Assembly: GCA_963765105.1 (NCBI GenBank)
Contig: CAVXUW010000004.1
Span: 1,116,001 to 1,180,000, forward strand
Source: CALMEC01 sp963765105
GTDB lineage: Bacteria > Actinomycetota > Thermoleophilia > Miltoncostaeales > Miltoncostaeaceae
Reading direction: 5' to 3'
DNA: 64,000 nucleotides
The translations under genes were made by a program, and so were the position numbers. Within the stretch, counting starts at the first letter, position 1, and every line of letters begins with the position of its first letter. Shown piece after piece: positions 16,945 to 26,651 of this stretch. The notes beneath the pieces are model-generated. The model was not told where the DNA came from, searched no databases, and saw nothing but the letters and a program-made list of their open reading frames with translations.

Positions 16945-18374
16945 GCGCACTTCGCAACGTGGAGGACACGATTTCCGGGTTCGTCGATCGCATCTTCGGG
17001 CGCATGTTTCGGGGGTACGTGGAACCCGTCGAACTCGCTCGCAAATTGGCCCGCGAGATGGAGGACCACAAGACCGTGTCGGTCTCGCGGGTGTACGTGC
17101 CGAACGAGTACGTGATCTACCTGTCGCAGAAGGATCACGGCCGGTTCGCGTCGTTCGCGGCATCCCTTACCCAGGAGTTGGGTGTGTACGTGGGCGAGCG
17201 CGCGCGTCACGAAGGCTTCACGCTGTTGTCGAAGCCGATCGTGCGGCTCGAGACCGACACCGACCTGCGTCTGGGCGAGTACGGCGTGGCCTGCCGCGTG
17301 GTGGACCCCCCGGCGAACGACCAACACCTCCCGGTTGCCGCTCCCGACGCCCCGGCCGCAAGCACGGGCGCCGTCATGGACCCCACGTTCGTGCCGGCCC
17401 CGCCACCACTTCGCACCCCGATCGCCATGGACGATGTGGAGCTGGACGACATCGACCTGGCCGGTGAACCCAGCGATCGCCTCCTTCCGCCGGTGGACGC
17501 GGCCGAGGCCGTGCCGGACGTGGCTGAGGCCGTCGATCCCGACGACCTCGACGCGGCGGGCGAAGAGGAGCTACCTCCGGTTGTCGCCACCCCAATCGAG
17601 ATCGACGATGTCGATCCCTCCGATGAGTTCGATGACGAACGCTCCAGCGTGCCGGCCGCAGGCGCCGTCCCGCTGCCCGACCCTGACGAACCCGACCCGT
17701 TCCTGGAGCCGGCCCCGGCCTCAGAACCACCTGCCGCGCCCACGACGCCAACGGTCACCGGCCCCTCTCCCGTTCCGGAGGTCGATGTCGAGCCGCCGCC
17801 ACTGATCCCGGATGCCCCGGCGATCCCCAAGCCCCCGGCACCGCCGCCGATCGTCGAGCCGCCCCCCGCCCCACCCCTGCCGGAGGCCGTTGAGCCCACT
17901 GAACCCGAGCCCATCGCCGAGCCGGCAGCGGCCGCCCCGCCACCCCCGCCTCCGCACGTCCCCGAGGCACCAGATCTGCCCGAGACCCCTGAGGCGCCAC
18001 CGCTCCCGCCGCCCGGCGGCTACGAGCCCCTCGCGGGTGTGAGCGGTACGCAGATCCTGTCGGCATCCGACGCACGCGACGCCGGTTTGGTGCAGGAAGA
18101 GATGGCGCTCGTTCTCGGCGGGCGACGGTTCCCACTCACCAAACGGGCCAGCACCATGGGCCGCAGCCGCGACTGCGATGTCGTGGTTCCCGATCCCAAC
18201 GCCAGCCGCCACCACGCCGAGATCCGCCACATCGGCCTCGATTACTTCCTGGTCGATGCCGGCTCGACCAATGGCACCATCGTCAATGGGCAGCGCGTTC
18301 GCCGTCATCCCCTGGCCGACGGCGACACCATCCTGATCGGCACCACCGAGATCCTGGTGGAGTACCGCTCATGA
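16941..18374 (+). CDS. fhaA: FhaA: DUF3662 and FHA-domain protein
   Basis: 477 residues. Residues 1-115 are the DUF3662 (FhaA N-terminal) domain, with NVEDTISGFVDRIFGRMFRG and VYVPNEYVIYLSQKDHGRF. A long Pro/Ala/Asp/Glu-rich linker (about 125-375) follows. A C-terminal FHA phosphothreonine-binding domain (390-477) has TMGRSRDCDVVVPDPNASRHHAEI and STNGTIVNGQRV. In mycobacteria FhaA binds phosphorylated MviN and PBPs to tune lipid II supply. The ATG at 16941 overlaps the kinase stop, and its own stop overlaps fhaB (ATGA), so the genes are tightly coupled. Confidence 0.93.
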   Translation: MSALRNVEDTISGFVDRIFGRMFRGYVEPVELARKLAREMEDHKTVSVSRVYVPNEYVIYLSQKDHGRFASFAASLTQELGVYVGERARHEGFTLLSKPIVRLETDTDLRLGEYGVACRVVDPPANDQHLPVAAPDAPAASTGAVMDPTFVPAPPPLRTPIAMDDVELDDIDLAGEPSDRLLPPVDAAEAVPDVAEAVDPDDLDAAGEEELPPVVATPIEIDDVDPSDEFDDERSSVPAAGAVPLPDPDEPDPFLEPAPASEPPAAPTTPTVTGPSPVPEVDVEPPPLIPDAPAIPKPPAPPPIVEPPPAPPLPEAVEPTEPEPIAEPAAAAPPPPPPHVPEAPDLPETPEAPPLPPPGGYEPLAGVSGTQILSASDARDAGLVQEEMALVLGGRRFPLTKRASTMGRSRDCDVVVPDPNASRHHAEIRHIGLDYFLVDAGSTNGTIVNGQRVRRHPLADGDTILIGTTEILVEYRS

Positions 18375-19003
18375 CCGAGACCGGCCTGCTCATCGCCGAG
18401 GCGGCGTTCCTCGTGCTGCTCTACCTGTTCATCTGGTCGATCGTGCGCTCGTCGCACCGCGACCTGCGCAATGCCGAACCGCTGGTCGTGGCCCAGGCCC
18501 CGCCGCCGGTGAACGAGCCGACACACGCGGGCGACACGGGCGCGCACGCGGTCATCGCCCGCTCAGCCGACGCCGAACTGCCGGCGGCGGCAGTCCCCGC
18601 AGCAGTCATCGCCGACCCCACCGCGGCGGCCCCGCCAGAGGTTGTCGCGGACGAGCCCGGGTCGAGTCGTGAGCGGCCCACCGGCCCGGCGCTTGACCTG
18701 TCGATGAACATCCGTCCGCGACTCATTGTCGCCTCATCGCCGTCGCTAGCCCCGGATCAGGAGTTCCCCCTCGAGGCGGGCATCACCGTTGGCCGCTCCC
18801 GGAGCAACGGCATCCCCCTGTCCGACAACTTCGCCTCGCACATGCATGCCCGGTTCTTCCCCCACGGACAGTTCTTCTTCATCGAAGATTTAGGCTCCAC
18901 CAACGGTACGTTCGTGAACGGGCGCCGGGTGGAGGGACAAACGCAGCTGCGCGTGCGTGATGAGGTGCGCATCGGCGAGACAATCCTGCGGTACGAGGAA
19001 TAG
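18371..19003 (+). CDS. fhaB: FhaB-like FHA-domain membrane protein
   Basis: 210 residues. One N-terminal transmembrane helix (about 5-25, LIAEAAFLVLLYLFIWSIV), a linker rich in Ala/Pro (35-115), and an FHA domain (120-210) with ITVGRSRSNGIPLSDNFASH and STNGTFVNGRRV. The canonical SRxH is altered to SHMH here, which could change phosphopeptide affinity. In related operons FhaB (FipA) is phosphorylated by PknB/PknA and links FtsZ/FtsQ or PBP assembly. Overlap with fhaA and the one-base gap to pstP show one message. Confidence 0.9.
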   Translation: MTETGLLIAEAAFLVLLYLFIWSIVRSSHRDLRNAEPLVVAQAPPPVNEPTHAGDTGAHAVIARSADAELPAAAVPAAVIADPTAAAPPEVVADEPGSSRERPTGPALDLSMNIRPRLIVASSPSLAPDQEFPLEAGITVGRSRSNGIPLSDNFASHMHARFFPHGQFFFIEDLGSTNGTFVNGRRVEGQTQLRVRDEVRIGETILRYEE

Positions 19004-19004
19004 C

Positions 19005-20246
19005 GTGAGCGCGCCCCAGCTGCGCCTCGTTGACGTCGTCACGGTCACCGACACCGGGCGTATCCGCTCCCACAACGAGGATCGCTCGTTGGTGAAGGGG
19101 CCCATGCTGGCGATCGCCGACGGCATGGGTGGTGCCAACGCCGGAGAGGTGGCCGCGGAGATCACCGTCGACGCCCTGCGTGACGTGGCGAGCGACGCGA
19201 CGGCAACCGTCGTGCGCGACGCGATCATCGGCGCCAACACGGCAATCCGCGACCATGCCGAGGCCGATCCATCCCACCTTGGCATGGGCACCACCGTCAC
19301 GGCCGCGCTGCTGGACGGCACGGATATCACTGTCCTGCACGTGGGCGACTCACGCGCATACCTGTGGCGCGACGGCACGTTGCGCCAGGTCACCGACGAT
19401 CACTCCATGGTGGCCGAGATGGTGCGCCAGGGGCAGATCACCGCCGCAGAGGCCGAGCGCCATCCCGCCCGAAACGTCATCACCCGGGCCCTGGGCGCCG
19501 AACCGAACGTGATTGTCGATGAGGTGCCTCTGGCGGCCCAACCCGGCGACATCCTTCTCATCTGCAGTGACGGGTTGTCGTCGCTGGTCCATGACCGGGA
19601 CATCGAGAGCATCATCGCTGTGGGCCTCACCCTCACCGCCGCGGCCCGTGAGCTGGTGAAGTCGGCGCTGCGCGCCGGCGGCACCGACAACATCACGGTC
19701 ATCCTCGCACGGGTGGTTGATGCCGACGACGCGACGGAGACGGTGGAGGTCGCGTCCGAGACCGACGACACCACGCGACTTCCGGCGACCCCGCCGGAGG
19801 AGACCACCAGCACGGCACGCACCCCGGTGGTGTTGGAACCCACCTCATCCGGCCGCGCGTCAATCCTCCGCCGCGTGGTCGTTCTGGGCAGCGTCGCGCT
19901 CGTGCTCATCGGCGGTCTCGCGGCCTGGGTGGGGTCGCGTACGTACTTCGTCGACGGCACGTCGGGGCAAACCGCGCGGGTGTATCACGGCGCACCGTTC
20001 TCTCTGCTGGGGCTCGACCTGTTCGGTGAATGGGGCGACACCGGGGTTGACACCGGTGTCATCCGCGCTGCCGACCGCGACGCGTTGAGTCGCACCGCCC
20101 GCGGCCAGGGCGAGGCGGTACGTCATTCGGTGGATCTCGTGTGGCGATTCGGCTTGCCCACCATCCCGCAGATCACCGCGCCCCCGACGCCGCCCGCAGC
20201 CGTGCCACCACCCACGCCGCCAGCTCCCGCCGCCCCGACACCATGA
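19005..20246 (+). CDS. pstP: PP2C-family Ser/Thr phosphatase PstP
   Basis: 413 residues, the only phosphatase of the operon, which opposes the kinases at the membrane. The PP2C domain (about 8-240) shows the metal ligands in AIADGMGGANAGEVAAE, the HVGDSRAYLW strand, LLICSDGLSSLV, and GGTDNITVIL. A linker, one helix (about 287-307, RRVVVLGSVALVLIGGLAAW) and a 100-residue extracytoplasmic domain ending in a Pro-rich tail follow. The GTG at 19005 is one base past the fhaB stop. Its stop overlaps the SEDS gene start. Confidence 0.93.
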   Translation: MSAPQLRLVDVVTVTDTGRIRSHNEDRSLVKGPMLAIADGMGGANAGEVAAEITVDALRDVASDATATVVRDAIIGANTAIRDHAEADPSHLGMGTTVTAALLDGTDITVLHVGDSRAYLWRDGTLRQVTDDHSMVAEMVRQGQITAAEAERHPARNVITRALGAEPNVIVDEVPLAAQPGDILLICSDGLSSLVHDRDIESIIAVGLTLTAAARELVKSALRAGGTDNITVILARVVDADDATETVEVASETDDTTRLPATPPEETTSTARTPVVLEPTSSGRASILRRVVVLGSVALVLIGGLAAWVGSRTYFVDGTSGQTARVYHGAPFSLLGLDLFGEWGDTGVDTGVIRAADRDALSRTARGQGEAVRHSVDLVWRFGLPTIPQITAPPTPPAAVPPPTPPAPAAPTP

Positions 20247-21547
20247 CCCGGCGACGCACGCGTGAGATCGGGTTCCTCGCGATCCCGGCGATCGCGGGCG
20301 TGCTGGGCGCCGCCTCGGTGGCCTCCGCCGACGCCGGCCGGTTTGAGTGGGGCCCGCTCATGGCCGTTGCCGCCGTCATCGGTGTGTTTGTGGCGATGCA
20401 CGTGGCCCTCCGCTTTCTGGCCCCTCAAGCCGACCCGTACCTGCTTCCCCTCGTCGGCATCCTCGTGGCGCTGGGCCTGGTGGAGCTCACCCGCATTCGT
20501 CCCGCCATTGCCGCCGACCAAGCCCTGTGGATCGTCGTGGGCGGTGGTGTGTTCATCGGGGTGTTGCTGCTCCTGCGTGACCACCGCGTGCTCCAGAACT
20601 ACCACTACCTCATCGGCCTGGGTGCCGTGGGGTTGCTGCTTTTCACCATGTTGTTCGGGACGAACAACAACACCGATGCAAAGCTCTGGATCAACATTGG
20701 CGGCGGTCAGAGCATCCAGCCGGGTGAGCTGGCGAAAGTGCTGATGGTGATCTTTTTGGCCGGGTACCTGCGTGACCGACGTGAAGTGCTGGCCATCCCC
20801 ACCAGCCGCGTGTTGGGAGTGCCGCTGCCCCCGCTGCGTCACCTGGCCCCGGTGATGATGTTCGTGGGCGCCGCCCTCGTTGCGGTGGTCGTGCTCAACG
20901 ACTTCGGCACCGCACTGCTCTTCGTGGGTGTGTTCCTGGCCATGCTCTACCTGGCCACCGGCCGCGTGGCGTACCCCGCTGTTGGGTTCGGGCTGTTCGC
21001 GATCGGGTCGGTGGTTGTGTACCTGGCGGTGCCACGGATCCAGAAGCGCGTGACCGGGTGGATCTCACCATTCTCCGACGAGCAGAACTCCGGGTACCAG
21101 ATGGTGCAGTCGCTGTATGCGCTGGCCGACGGCGGCGTGGTGGGCCCCGGCCTGGGACGCGGCCGCCTTATCTTGGAAAGCGGCGCCACCCGCATTCCCG
21201 AGCTTCGCACCGACTTCATCTTCTCGGCCATCGCGCATGAGCTGGGCTACATCGGCGCCCTGGCCCTTCTGGTCACATTCGTTTTGGTGGCGTTTCGCGG
21301 GTTCGTCATCGCATCCCAGGCCAACGACGGCTTCTCGAAGCTGCTCGCGGCGGGCCTCACCACGGTGATCGCGTTCCAGGCGTTCGTGATCGTCGGCGGC
21401 ATCGTGCGGGTGGTACCGCTCACGGGTGTGACGTTGCCGTTTCTGAGCTACGGCGGGTCGAGCGTCGTGACGAACTTCGGCATCATCGCCCTGCTGCTTG
21501 TGATCAGCCACCGCTCCCGCGTTCCCTTGCGACGGGCGGTGCGATGA
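20243..21547 (+). CDS. SEDS-family peptidoglycan polymerase (RodA/FtsW)
   Basis: 434 residues with about ten transmembrane helices. SEDS signature residues appear as NIGGGQSIQPGELAKVLMVI, where the Pro-x-Glu (QPGELAK) lies in the loop before the catalytic Asp region, and VGPGLGRGR, TDFIFSAIAHELG, and GVTLPFLSYGGSSVVTNFG. It polymerises lipid II into glycan strands; its place next to pbpA in the kinase operon matches RodA in actinobacteria, so an elongasome role is likely. The ATG at 20243 overlaps the phosphatase stop, and the ATGA at its end overlaps pbpA. Confidence 0.93.
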   Translation: MTRRRTREIGFLAIPAIAGVLGAASVASADAGRFEWGPLMAVAAVIGVFVAMHVALRFLAPQADPYLLPLVGILVALGLVELTRIRPAIAADQALWIVVGGGVFIGVLLLLRDHRVLQNYHYLIGLGAVGLLLFTMLFGTNNNTDAKLWINIGGGQSIQPGELAKVLMVIFLAGYLRDRREVLAIPTSRVLGVPLPPLRHLAPVMMFVGAALVAVVVLNDFGTALLFVGVFLAMLYLATGRVAYPAVGFGLFAIGSVVVYLAVPRIQKRVTGWISPFSDEQNSGYQMVQSLYALADGGVVGPGLGRGRLILESGATRIPELRTDFIFSAIAHELGYIGALALLVTFVLVAFRGFVIASQANDGFSKLLAAGLTTVIAFQAFVIVGGIVRVVPLTGVTLPFLSYGGSSVVTNFGIIALLLVISHRSRVPLRRAVR

Positions 21548-22980
21548 ACCGATCGATCCGTCGTATGTATTGGGCTGTCGTCATCGGCTTTGGCCTCATC
21601 GCCGCGTTCCTCGGCTGGTGGCAGGTCATTGCCGCCGAGAACCTCAAGGACCGTCGCGGCAATCCCCTCACCGCCGAACGCGAGCAGCGCGTCGACCGGG
21701 GGCAGATCTTCACCGCCGACGGCGTTGTGGTGGCAAGCACCCGCAAAGTGCGCATCCAAGGGAAGCCCGGCTTCCGACGCGTCTACCCCAATGGCGATCT
21801 GGCACCGCATGTGGTGGGGTACGCCACACCCGAGCTCGGCAACTCCGGCATCGAGTCGACGTTCAACCGGTTCCTGGCCGGCAACTACGGCACCGCCTCC
21901 ATCGCCGAGCGCTTCAACCTCGACGAGAAGCAGGGCGCCAACGTCCAACTCACCATCGACAGCCGCGTGCAGCGCGCCGCCGTAGATGCACTGGCCGGGC
22001 AGACCGGCGCGGTGGTGGCACTCGACCCGCGCACAAACGCGGTTCTGGCCATGACCAGCGGCCCCACGTTCAGCCTGGCGGATGTCGCGACCAACTTTGC
22101 CACGATCCGCGGCGCTCCTGGCTCGCCGCTCCTGAACCGCGCCACACAGAGCCGCCAACCACCCGGGTCGACATTCAAGACGGTCACCGCCGCCGCCGCT
22201 CTGACGTCGGGGCAGTACACGCCCGAGTCGCGGTTTACCGATACCGGCTCGTTCGTCGGCAGCGGACGGCCCATCACCAACTTCGGCGGGGCTCGGTTCG
22301 GCCCTCACAACCTCACGTTTGCGCTGACGAAGTCGGTGAACACCACCTTCGCACGCATCGGGCAGGACCTTGGCGCCGATCAGCTGGGTGAGACCATGAC
22401 GGCAATGGGTTTTGGCGAGAAGCCCGACGTGCCGGATCTGCCCGAGAACGCGCTGGTCGCTTCCGGTCGGTTCTCTGGGACGTCGCCGCGCCCGAATGCC
22501 GAGCCGGGTATCGACGCCGCGCGGGTAGCGATCGGGCAGGAACAGCTCCTGGCGACGCCGCTTCAGATGGCGATGGTGGCGGCCACCATCGGCAATGACG
22601 GCCGTCTGCGCCGCCCATATCTGGTGTCGCGGGTTGTCGATCGACGCAAGGACGTGGTGCGCGAAGGCAATCCCGACGTGGTCCGCCAGGCCATATCCGC
22701 TGACGTTGCGACCGAGGTTTCCGACATGATGCGGTCCGTGGTTAGCGAAGGAACAGGAACAGCTGCCGCCCTCACGGGCCTGGAGGTGGCGGGCAAGACC
22801 GGCACGGCCGAGGGCGCCGCGGGCGGCCGCAACCAGGCGTGGTTCATCGGCTTTGCCCCCGCCGACAACCCGGTGGTGGCCGTTGCCGTGCTGGTGGAGA
22901 ACACCACGAGCACCGGCGGTGGCGTGGCGGCGCCGATCGCCGGCAAAGTGATGCGCGCCGCGGTGGAGGTGTCGCGCTAG
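21544..22980 (+). CDS. pbpA: Class B penicillin-binding protein (transpeptidase) PbpA
   Basis: 478 residues. One membrane anchor (about 9-29) precedes a short PBP-dimer-like domain, then the transpeptidase domain (about 155-475). The catalytic Ser-x-x-Lys is in RQPPGSTFKTVTAA, the SxN motif is SVNTTF, and the KTG box is VAGKTGTAEG. It crosslinks peptidoglycan in the periplasm and is presumably the partner of the adjacent SEDS polymerase. The length is that of PbpA rather than the larger PBP2/FtsI forms. Neighbours overlap at both ends (ATGA, TAGTG). Confidence 0.94.
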   Translation: MNRSIRRMYWAVVIGFGLIAAFLGWWQVIAAENLKDRRGNPLTAEREQRVDRGQIFTADGVVVASTRKVRIQGKPGFRRVYPNGDLAPHVVGYATPELGNSGIESTFNRFLAGNYGTASIAERFNLDEKQGANVQLTIDSRVQRAAVDALAGQTGAVVALDPRTNAVLAMTSGPTFSLADVATNFATIRGAPGSPLLNRATQSRQPPGSTFKTVTAAAALTSGQYTPESRFTDTGSFVGSGRPITNFGGARFGPHNLTFALTKSVNTTFARIGQDLGADQLGETMTAMGFGEKPDVPDLPENALVASGRFSGTSPRPNAEPGIDAARVAIGQEQLLATPLQMAMVAATIGNDGRLRRPYLVSRVVDRRKDVVREGNPDVVRQAISADVATEVSDMMRSVVSEGTGTAAALTGLEVAGKTGTAEGAAGGRNQAWFIGFAPADNPVVAVAVLVENTTSTGGGVAAPIAGKVMRAAVEVSR

Positions 22981-24143
22981 TGGCAACCGTCGAGCCCGGC
23001 ATGGTCATCAGCGGCCGCTACGAGCTTCAGCACACCATCGGCAGCGGTGGTATGTCGAAGGTGTGGCTGGCCCACGACCGCCTCCTCGACCGTAACGTCG
23101 CCGTAAAGATTCTTTCGGATCGCTACGCGTCCGACCCCGACTTTGTGGAGCGGTTCCGTCGCGAGGCGTCGGCGGCAGCCGGTTTGTCGCATCCCAACAT
23201 CGTGGGGGTGTACGACCGCGGCGAGAGCGCGGGGAGCTACTACATCGTGATGGAGCACCTGCCCGGCCCGGACCTCAAGGCCATCATCCGCCAACGTGGC
23301 CGGCTCGACCCGCGCCAGGCTGTGGACGCGGCCCTGCAGGTGCTGTCGGCCCTGAGTGCCTCTCACCGGCGCAACATCATTCACCGCGACATCAAGCCGC
23401 AGAACGTTCTGGTGGCCGAGGACGGCCTCCTCAAGGTCACCGACTTCGGCATCGCCCGCGCCGGTGAGGAACGCGGCATGACCGAGATCGGGGCGGTCAT
23501 CGGCACCGCCCAGTACCTCTCACCCGAGCAAGCGCGCGGTGAGGAGGTGACCCCGGCCAGCGATTGCTACGCCGTCGGGATCCTCCTGTACGAGATGCTC
23601 ACCGGCAAAGTGCCATTCGATGGCGATACCCCGGTGTCGATCGCGATGCGGCAGATCAACGAGGCGCCGCTGGCCCCGCGCGTTGCGCTCCCGCAGCTCT
23701 CGCCCGCGCTCAACGATGTCGTGATGAAAGCGTTGGAGAAGCGCCCCGGCGCGCGTTTTCGTACGGCCGAGGAGTTCACCCAGGCCCTGCTCGCGGTGCG
23801 TGAGACGCTGCCCGAGTCGGTGGAGGACCCCACACAGGTGCTCGCTGCCGGCCCCGGCGGCACGGGTGGTACGCGCATCATCACCGGACCCATCACCAAC
23901 CACCCCACGGCGGCCACACGCATGCAGACCCGCGCCACGCCACCGCCGGCACCGTCGCCGCATCGTCGCCGACGAGGTGTGCTGATTGGGGCCATTCTCG
24001 CGCTGCTTGTTCTCGCCGGAGGCGCAGCCGCCTACCTCTTCACCGACATCGGCCGCGACACGCGGGTCACGATTCCCACCGTGCGTGGTGAGCTCGAGGC
24101 CGATGCGACGGCGGAACTGGAGGCACTCGGTCTCATCGGGTAA
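22980..24143 (+). CDS. pknB: PASTA kinase PknB, kinase and membrane portion
   Basis: 387 residues are readable before an early stop. The kinase domain (about 13-275) has IGSGGMSKVWLAHD, VAVKIL, the HRDIKPQNVLV loop, DFGIARA and the TEIGAVIGTAQYLSPEQARG activation segment. A juxtamembrane region rich in Thr (FTQALLAVRETLPESVED onward) is followed by a single transmembrane helix (about 331-350). The first PASTA domain begins (RVTIPTVRGELEADATAELE) and then hits TAA at 24141. The GTG at 22980 overlaps the pbpA stop by one base. The remainder of the protein continues downstream in other frames (see the next entry). Confidence 0.88.
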   Translation: MATVEPGMVISGRYELQHTIGSGGMSKVWLAHDRLLDRNVAVKILSDRYASDPDFVERFRREASAAAGLSHPNIVGVYDRGESAGSYYIVMEHLPGPDLKAIIRQRGRLDPRQAVDAALQVLSALSASHRRNIIHRDIKPQNVLVAEDGLLKVTDFGIARAGEERGMTEIGAVIGTAQYLSPEQARGEEVTPASDCYAVGILLYEMLTGKVPFDGDTPVSIAMRQINEAPLAPRVALPQLSPALNDVVMKALEKRPGARFRTAEEFTQALLAVRETLPESVEDPTQVLAAGPGGTGGTRIITGPITNHPTAATRMQTRATPPPAPSPHRRRRGVLIGAILALLVLAGGAAAYLFTDIGRDTRVTIPTVRGELEADATAELEALGLIG

Positions 24144-24917
24144 CACCATGCGCGGTCAACGACAAGGAACTTCCCAAAGATCAGGTCATCCGCACCGAGA
24201 CCGGCGAAGAGGAATCGAAGGTTGAGAAGGACTCGTCGGTGACCCTCTACGTCAGCGATGGTCCGACAAGGACACCGTGCCGGGCGTCATTGGCCAGCGA
24301 TTTCGTGGATGCAAAGGCCGAACTCGAAGACGTCAAGTTTGTTGTGACGCGCGAGGACCAGTTCAGCGACAAGCCGGAGGCAAGTGATCGATCAGAAACC
24401 GAAGGCTGGGGAGCCCGGTCGAGGAGGGTTCGAAGATCACGCTGGTCGTCAGTAAGGGTCCAGAACTCGTGGAGGTACCGAACCTCAAGTCTGGAGAGCC
24501 AGCAGGCCGCAAAGGGCCTGCTCGAGGACGAGGGACTAGAGCTCGGTGAGACGACGCTCAAAGAGTCGACCGCCCACCCGGCACGATCATCGGCCAGGAC
24601 CCCGAACCCGGGAAGAAGATCGAGAAGGGCTCCAAGGTCAACATCACCGTCGCGAAGAAGCCGGAGCCGAAGACGGTTCCGGTGCCCGACGTCGTGGGTC
24701 AGCAGGTCGACGAGGCGGCGGCAAAGCTCAAGGACCAGGGCTTCACGGTAGTCACCAGCGGCGACCCCACCTCAACCGCTCCCGAGGGAGAGGTGGTCCG
24801 CACGGAACCGCCGGCCGACACGCAGATCGATCCCACAAAGCAAACATTAACGTCATCTTCTCCACCGGACCCGACCAGGCTCCACCGACAGAGACACCCA
24901 CCCCGGGGACGCCGTGA
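24144..24917 (+). pseudogene. pknB: Frame-broken PASTA region of pknB
   Basis: Across this stretch all three forward frames carry successive pieces of an otherwise recognisable four-PASTA ectodomain. The end of repeat 1 is VTPCAVNDKELPKDQVIRTE. Repeat 2 is TVPGVIGQ, then DFVDAKAELEDVKFVV. Repeat 3 is VEVPNLKSG, then QQAAKGLLEDEGLELGETTL and IIGQDPEPGKKIEKGSKVN. Repeat 4 is VPDVVGQQVDEAAAKLKDQG, ending STGPDQAPPTETPTPGTP at 24917. At least eight frame changes are needed, the first from a missing base near 24139. The TGA at 24917 overlaps the GTG of ddl, as expected for an intact operon, so local sequence errors are a likely cause. Confidence 0.82.
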
Positions 24918-25951
24918 GGACGCGCGTGGCGGTGCTCATGGGGGGTCGCAGCAGCGAGCATGAGGTGTCGCTGGTCTCGGGCGCCAGCGTGGCAAAGGCA
25001 CTCGACCCGGAGCGCTACGACGTAATGCCGGTGCTGATCGCCCGCGACGGGGAGTGGTCGCTCGACGGCTCGCCCGTGGCCCTGGTGCCCGGGCTCCGAC
25101 GGCACGGGTGTGTTGGCCGCGCTCGACGGCGGGCCCTCACGCCTCGTCGACGTCGTGTTCCCCGCCCTCCACGGCCCGTTCGGTGAAGACGGCACGGTGC
25201 AGGGCCTTTGCGAGATCGCCGGGGTCGCCTACGTGGGTGCCGGGGTTGGCGCGTCGGCCATTGCCATGGACAAGGCCCTGTTCAAGAGCCTCGCTCGAGG
25301 CCACCGCATTCCCGGTGGTGGAGAGCATCGTGGTCACCGCCGCCCGCTGGCGCACCGAGCCCGACGACGGTGCGCAGCGAGGTCGACGCAGAACTCGCCT
25401 ACCCGGTGTTCGTCAAACCCGCCCGACTCGGATCGAGCGTTGGCATCTCCCGCGTGACCGGCACCGAGGAACTCGACGCCGCTATCGAGCTGGCCCTACG
25501 CCACGACTCAAAGGTACTCGTGGAGCGTGGCATGAGCGGCCGCGAGGTGGAGGTCGGTGTGCTCGGTAACGACGAGACGCTGGAGATCTCCCCGGTCGGC
25601 GAGATCGGCTACGCCAGTGAGTGGTACGACTACGACACCAAGTACCTGCCCGACCGCATGAGCCTCACCGTCCCGGCCGACCTGCCCGCCGAAACCGCGC
25701 AGGAGCTGCAGGACGTCGCCCGACGGATCTTCCTGGTGACCGGCTGCGCAGGCATGGCCCGCGTCGACTTCTTCGTGGAAGACAACGGGGCGGTGCAGGT
25801 GCTCGAGGTGAACACCATCCCCGGCTTCACCCCCACCAGCGTCTACGCCAAGCTCTTCGCGGCCTACGGCATCAGCTACGCGGACCTCGTGGAACGCCTC
25901 GTGCAGCTGGGCATCGAGACCGCGCGCGAGCGGGCCCGCTACCTCGCGTAG
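24914..25951 (+). pseudogene. ddl: D-alanine-D-alanine ligase, frameshifted in its first half
   Basis: The pieces together give a Ddl of about 345 residues. RVAVLMGGRSSEHEVSLVSG starts at the GTG 24914, overlapping the kinase stop. The frame changes near 25095 (into LAALDGGPSRLVDVVFPALH and GPFGEDGTVQGLCEIAG), again near 25290-25320 (FPVVESIVVTAARW) and near 25370. From there the C-terminal ATP-grasp half reads cleanly: YPVFVKPARLGSSVGISRV, VEVGVLGNDETLEISPVGEI, GCAGMARVDFFVEDNG, VLEVNTIPGFTPTSVY. These contain the ATP and Mg2+ ligands (E-x-N). Ddl joins two D-alanines for peptidoglycan stems. An intact second ddl lies at 57.2 kb. Confidence 0.83.
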
Positions 25952-25955
25952 TGCC

Positions 25956-26603
25956 ATGAGTGCCACGGTTCGACGCATTGGGGTTATCGCTGACACGCAC
26001 GTTGGGGAGTACCTCGATGCCATTCCGGCCGAGGTGTTTCGCGTGCTCGACGAATGCGAGCTCATCATCCATGCGGGCGATATCTGTCGGCCGTGGGTGC
26101 TCGACGAGCTGGCGCGTATTGCCCCCGTGATGGCCGTGAGTGGCGACCACGACCGGTTGGGGGCACTTCCGATCCCGCGGTCGCGCATCGTGACGATCGG
26201 CGACGTCCGCATCGGCGTCATCCACGGACGACGCTGGTACCTGCTCGACATCGCCGTCGTCATCGCCCATGTGGTGGCCCGTCGGCGCATCGCCTGGCGC
26301 GCCGGCCTTCACCGCTGGCTGATGCGTCAATTCCCCGGGGTCGACTGCATCGTTTACGGGCACTGGCACCAGCCAGACATCACGCAGGCAGGATCGACAT
26401 TGATCTTTTCGCCGGGCGCCGTGTGCCCCTGGGGAAGCCTCCAGGATGGGCGTCCCGTCCGCTCCGGAGCCCGTGGTATTGCCGACCGTTGGGTGCGTCG
26501 CTATCGCGTCCAACTCGGCCCCGAGGCGCTGCGACCGTCGGTGGGCGTAATCGACGTCTCAGAAGAGGGGGTGGTGGCCCACGTGATCCCGCTCGGAAAC
26601 TGA
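25956..26603 (+). CDS. YfcE/MJ0936-type metallophosphoesterase
   Basis: 215 residues with the calcineurin-like metal motifs: IGVIADTHVGEY (D-x-H), IIHAGDICR (GD), VSGDHDRLG (the usual GNHD is GDHD here), GVIHGRR (GH-like) and IVYGHWHQPDI (GHTH-like, GHWH). It is a two-metal phosphodiesterase or phosphatase of the YfcE group whose substrate cannot be named. A segment of about 30 residues rich in Arg and hydrophobics (LLDIAVVIAHVVARRRIAWR) is inserted before the last motif. It starts five bases after ddl and probably ends that operon. Confidence 0.88.
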   Translation: MSATVRRIGVIADTHVGEYLDAIPAEVFRVLDECELIIHAGDICRPWVLDELARIAPVMAVSGDHDRLGALPIPRSRIVTIGDVRIGVIHGRRWYLLDIAVVIAHVVARRRIAWRAGLHRWLMRQFPGVDCIVYGHWHQPDITQAGSTLIFSPGAVCPWGSLQDGRPVRSGARGIADRWVRRYRVQLGPEALRPSVGVIDVSEEGVVAHVIPLGN

Positions 26604-26651
26604 CGAAACTGCTCTAAAGCCCACGGCGTGGGGCGACGATGAGTAGGAGTC

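Noticed and set aside
21448..22986. Reverse-strand open frame of 512 codons over the SEDS/PBP junction
   Set aside because: His- and Arg-rich composition with no motif, antisense to the well-supported PbpA and SEDS genes.
26604..26651. Short inverted repeat CCCACG-G-CGTGGG near 26621-26633 as a terminator
   Set aside because: The arms are only six bases with a one-base loop and no T-tract, too weak to call.
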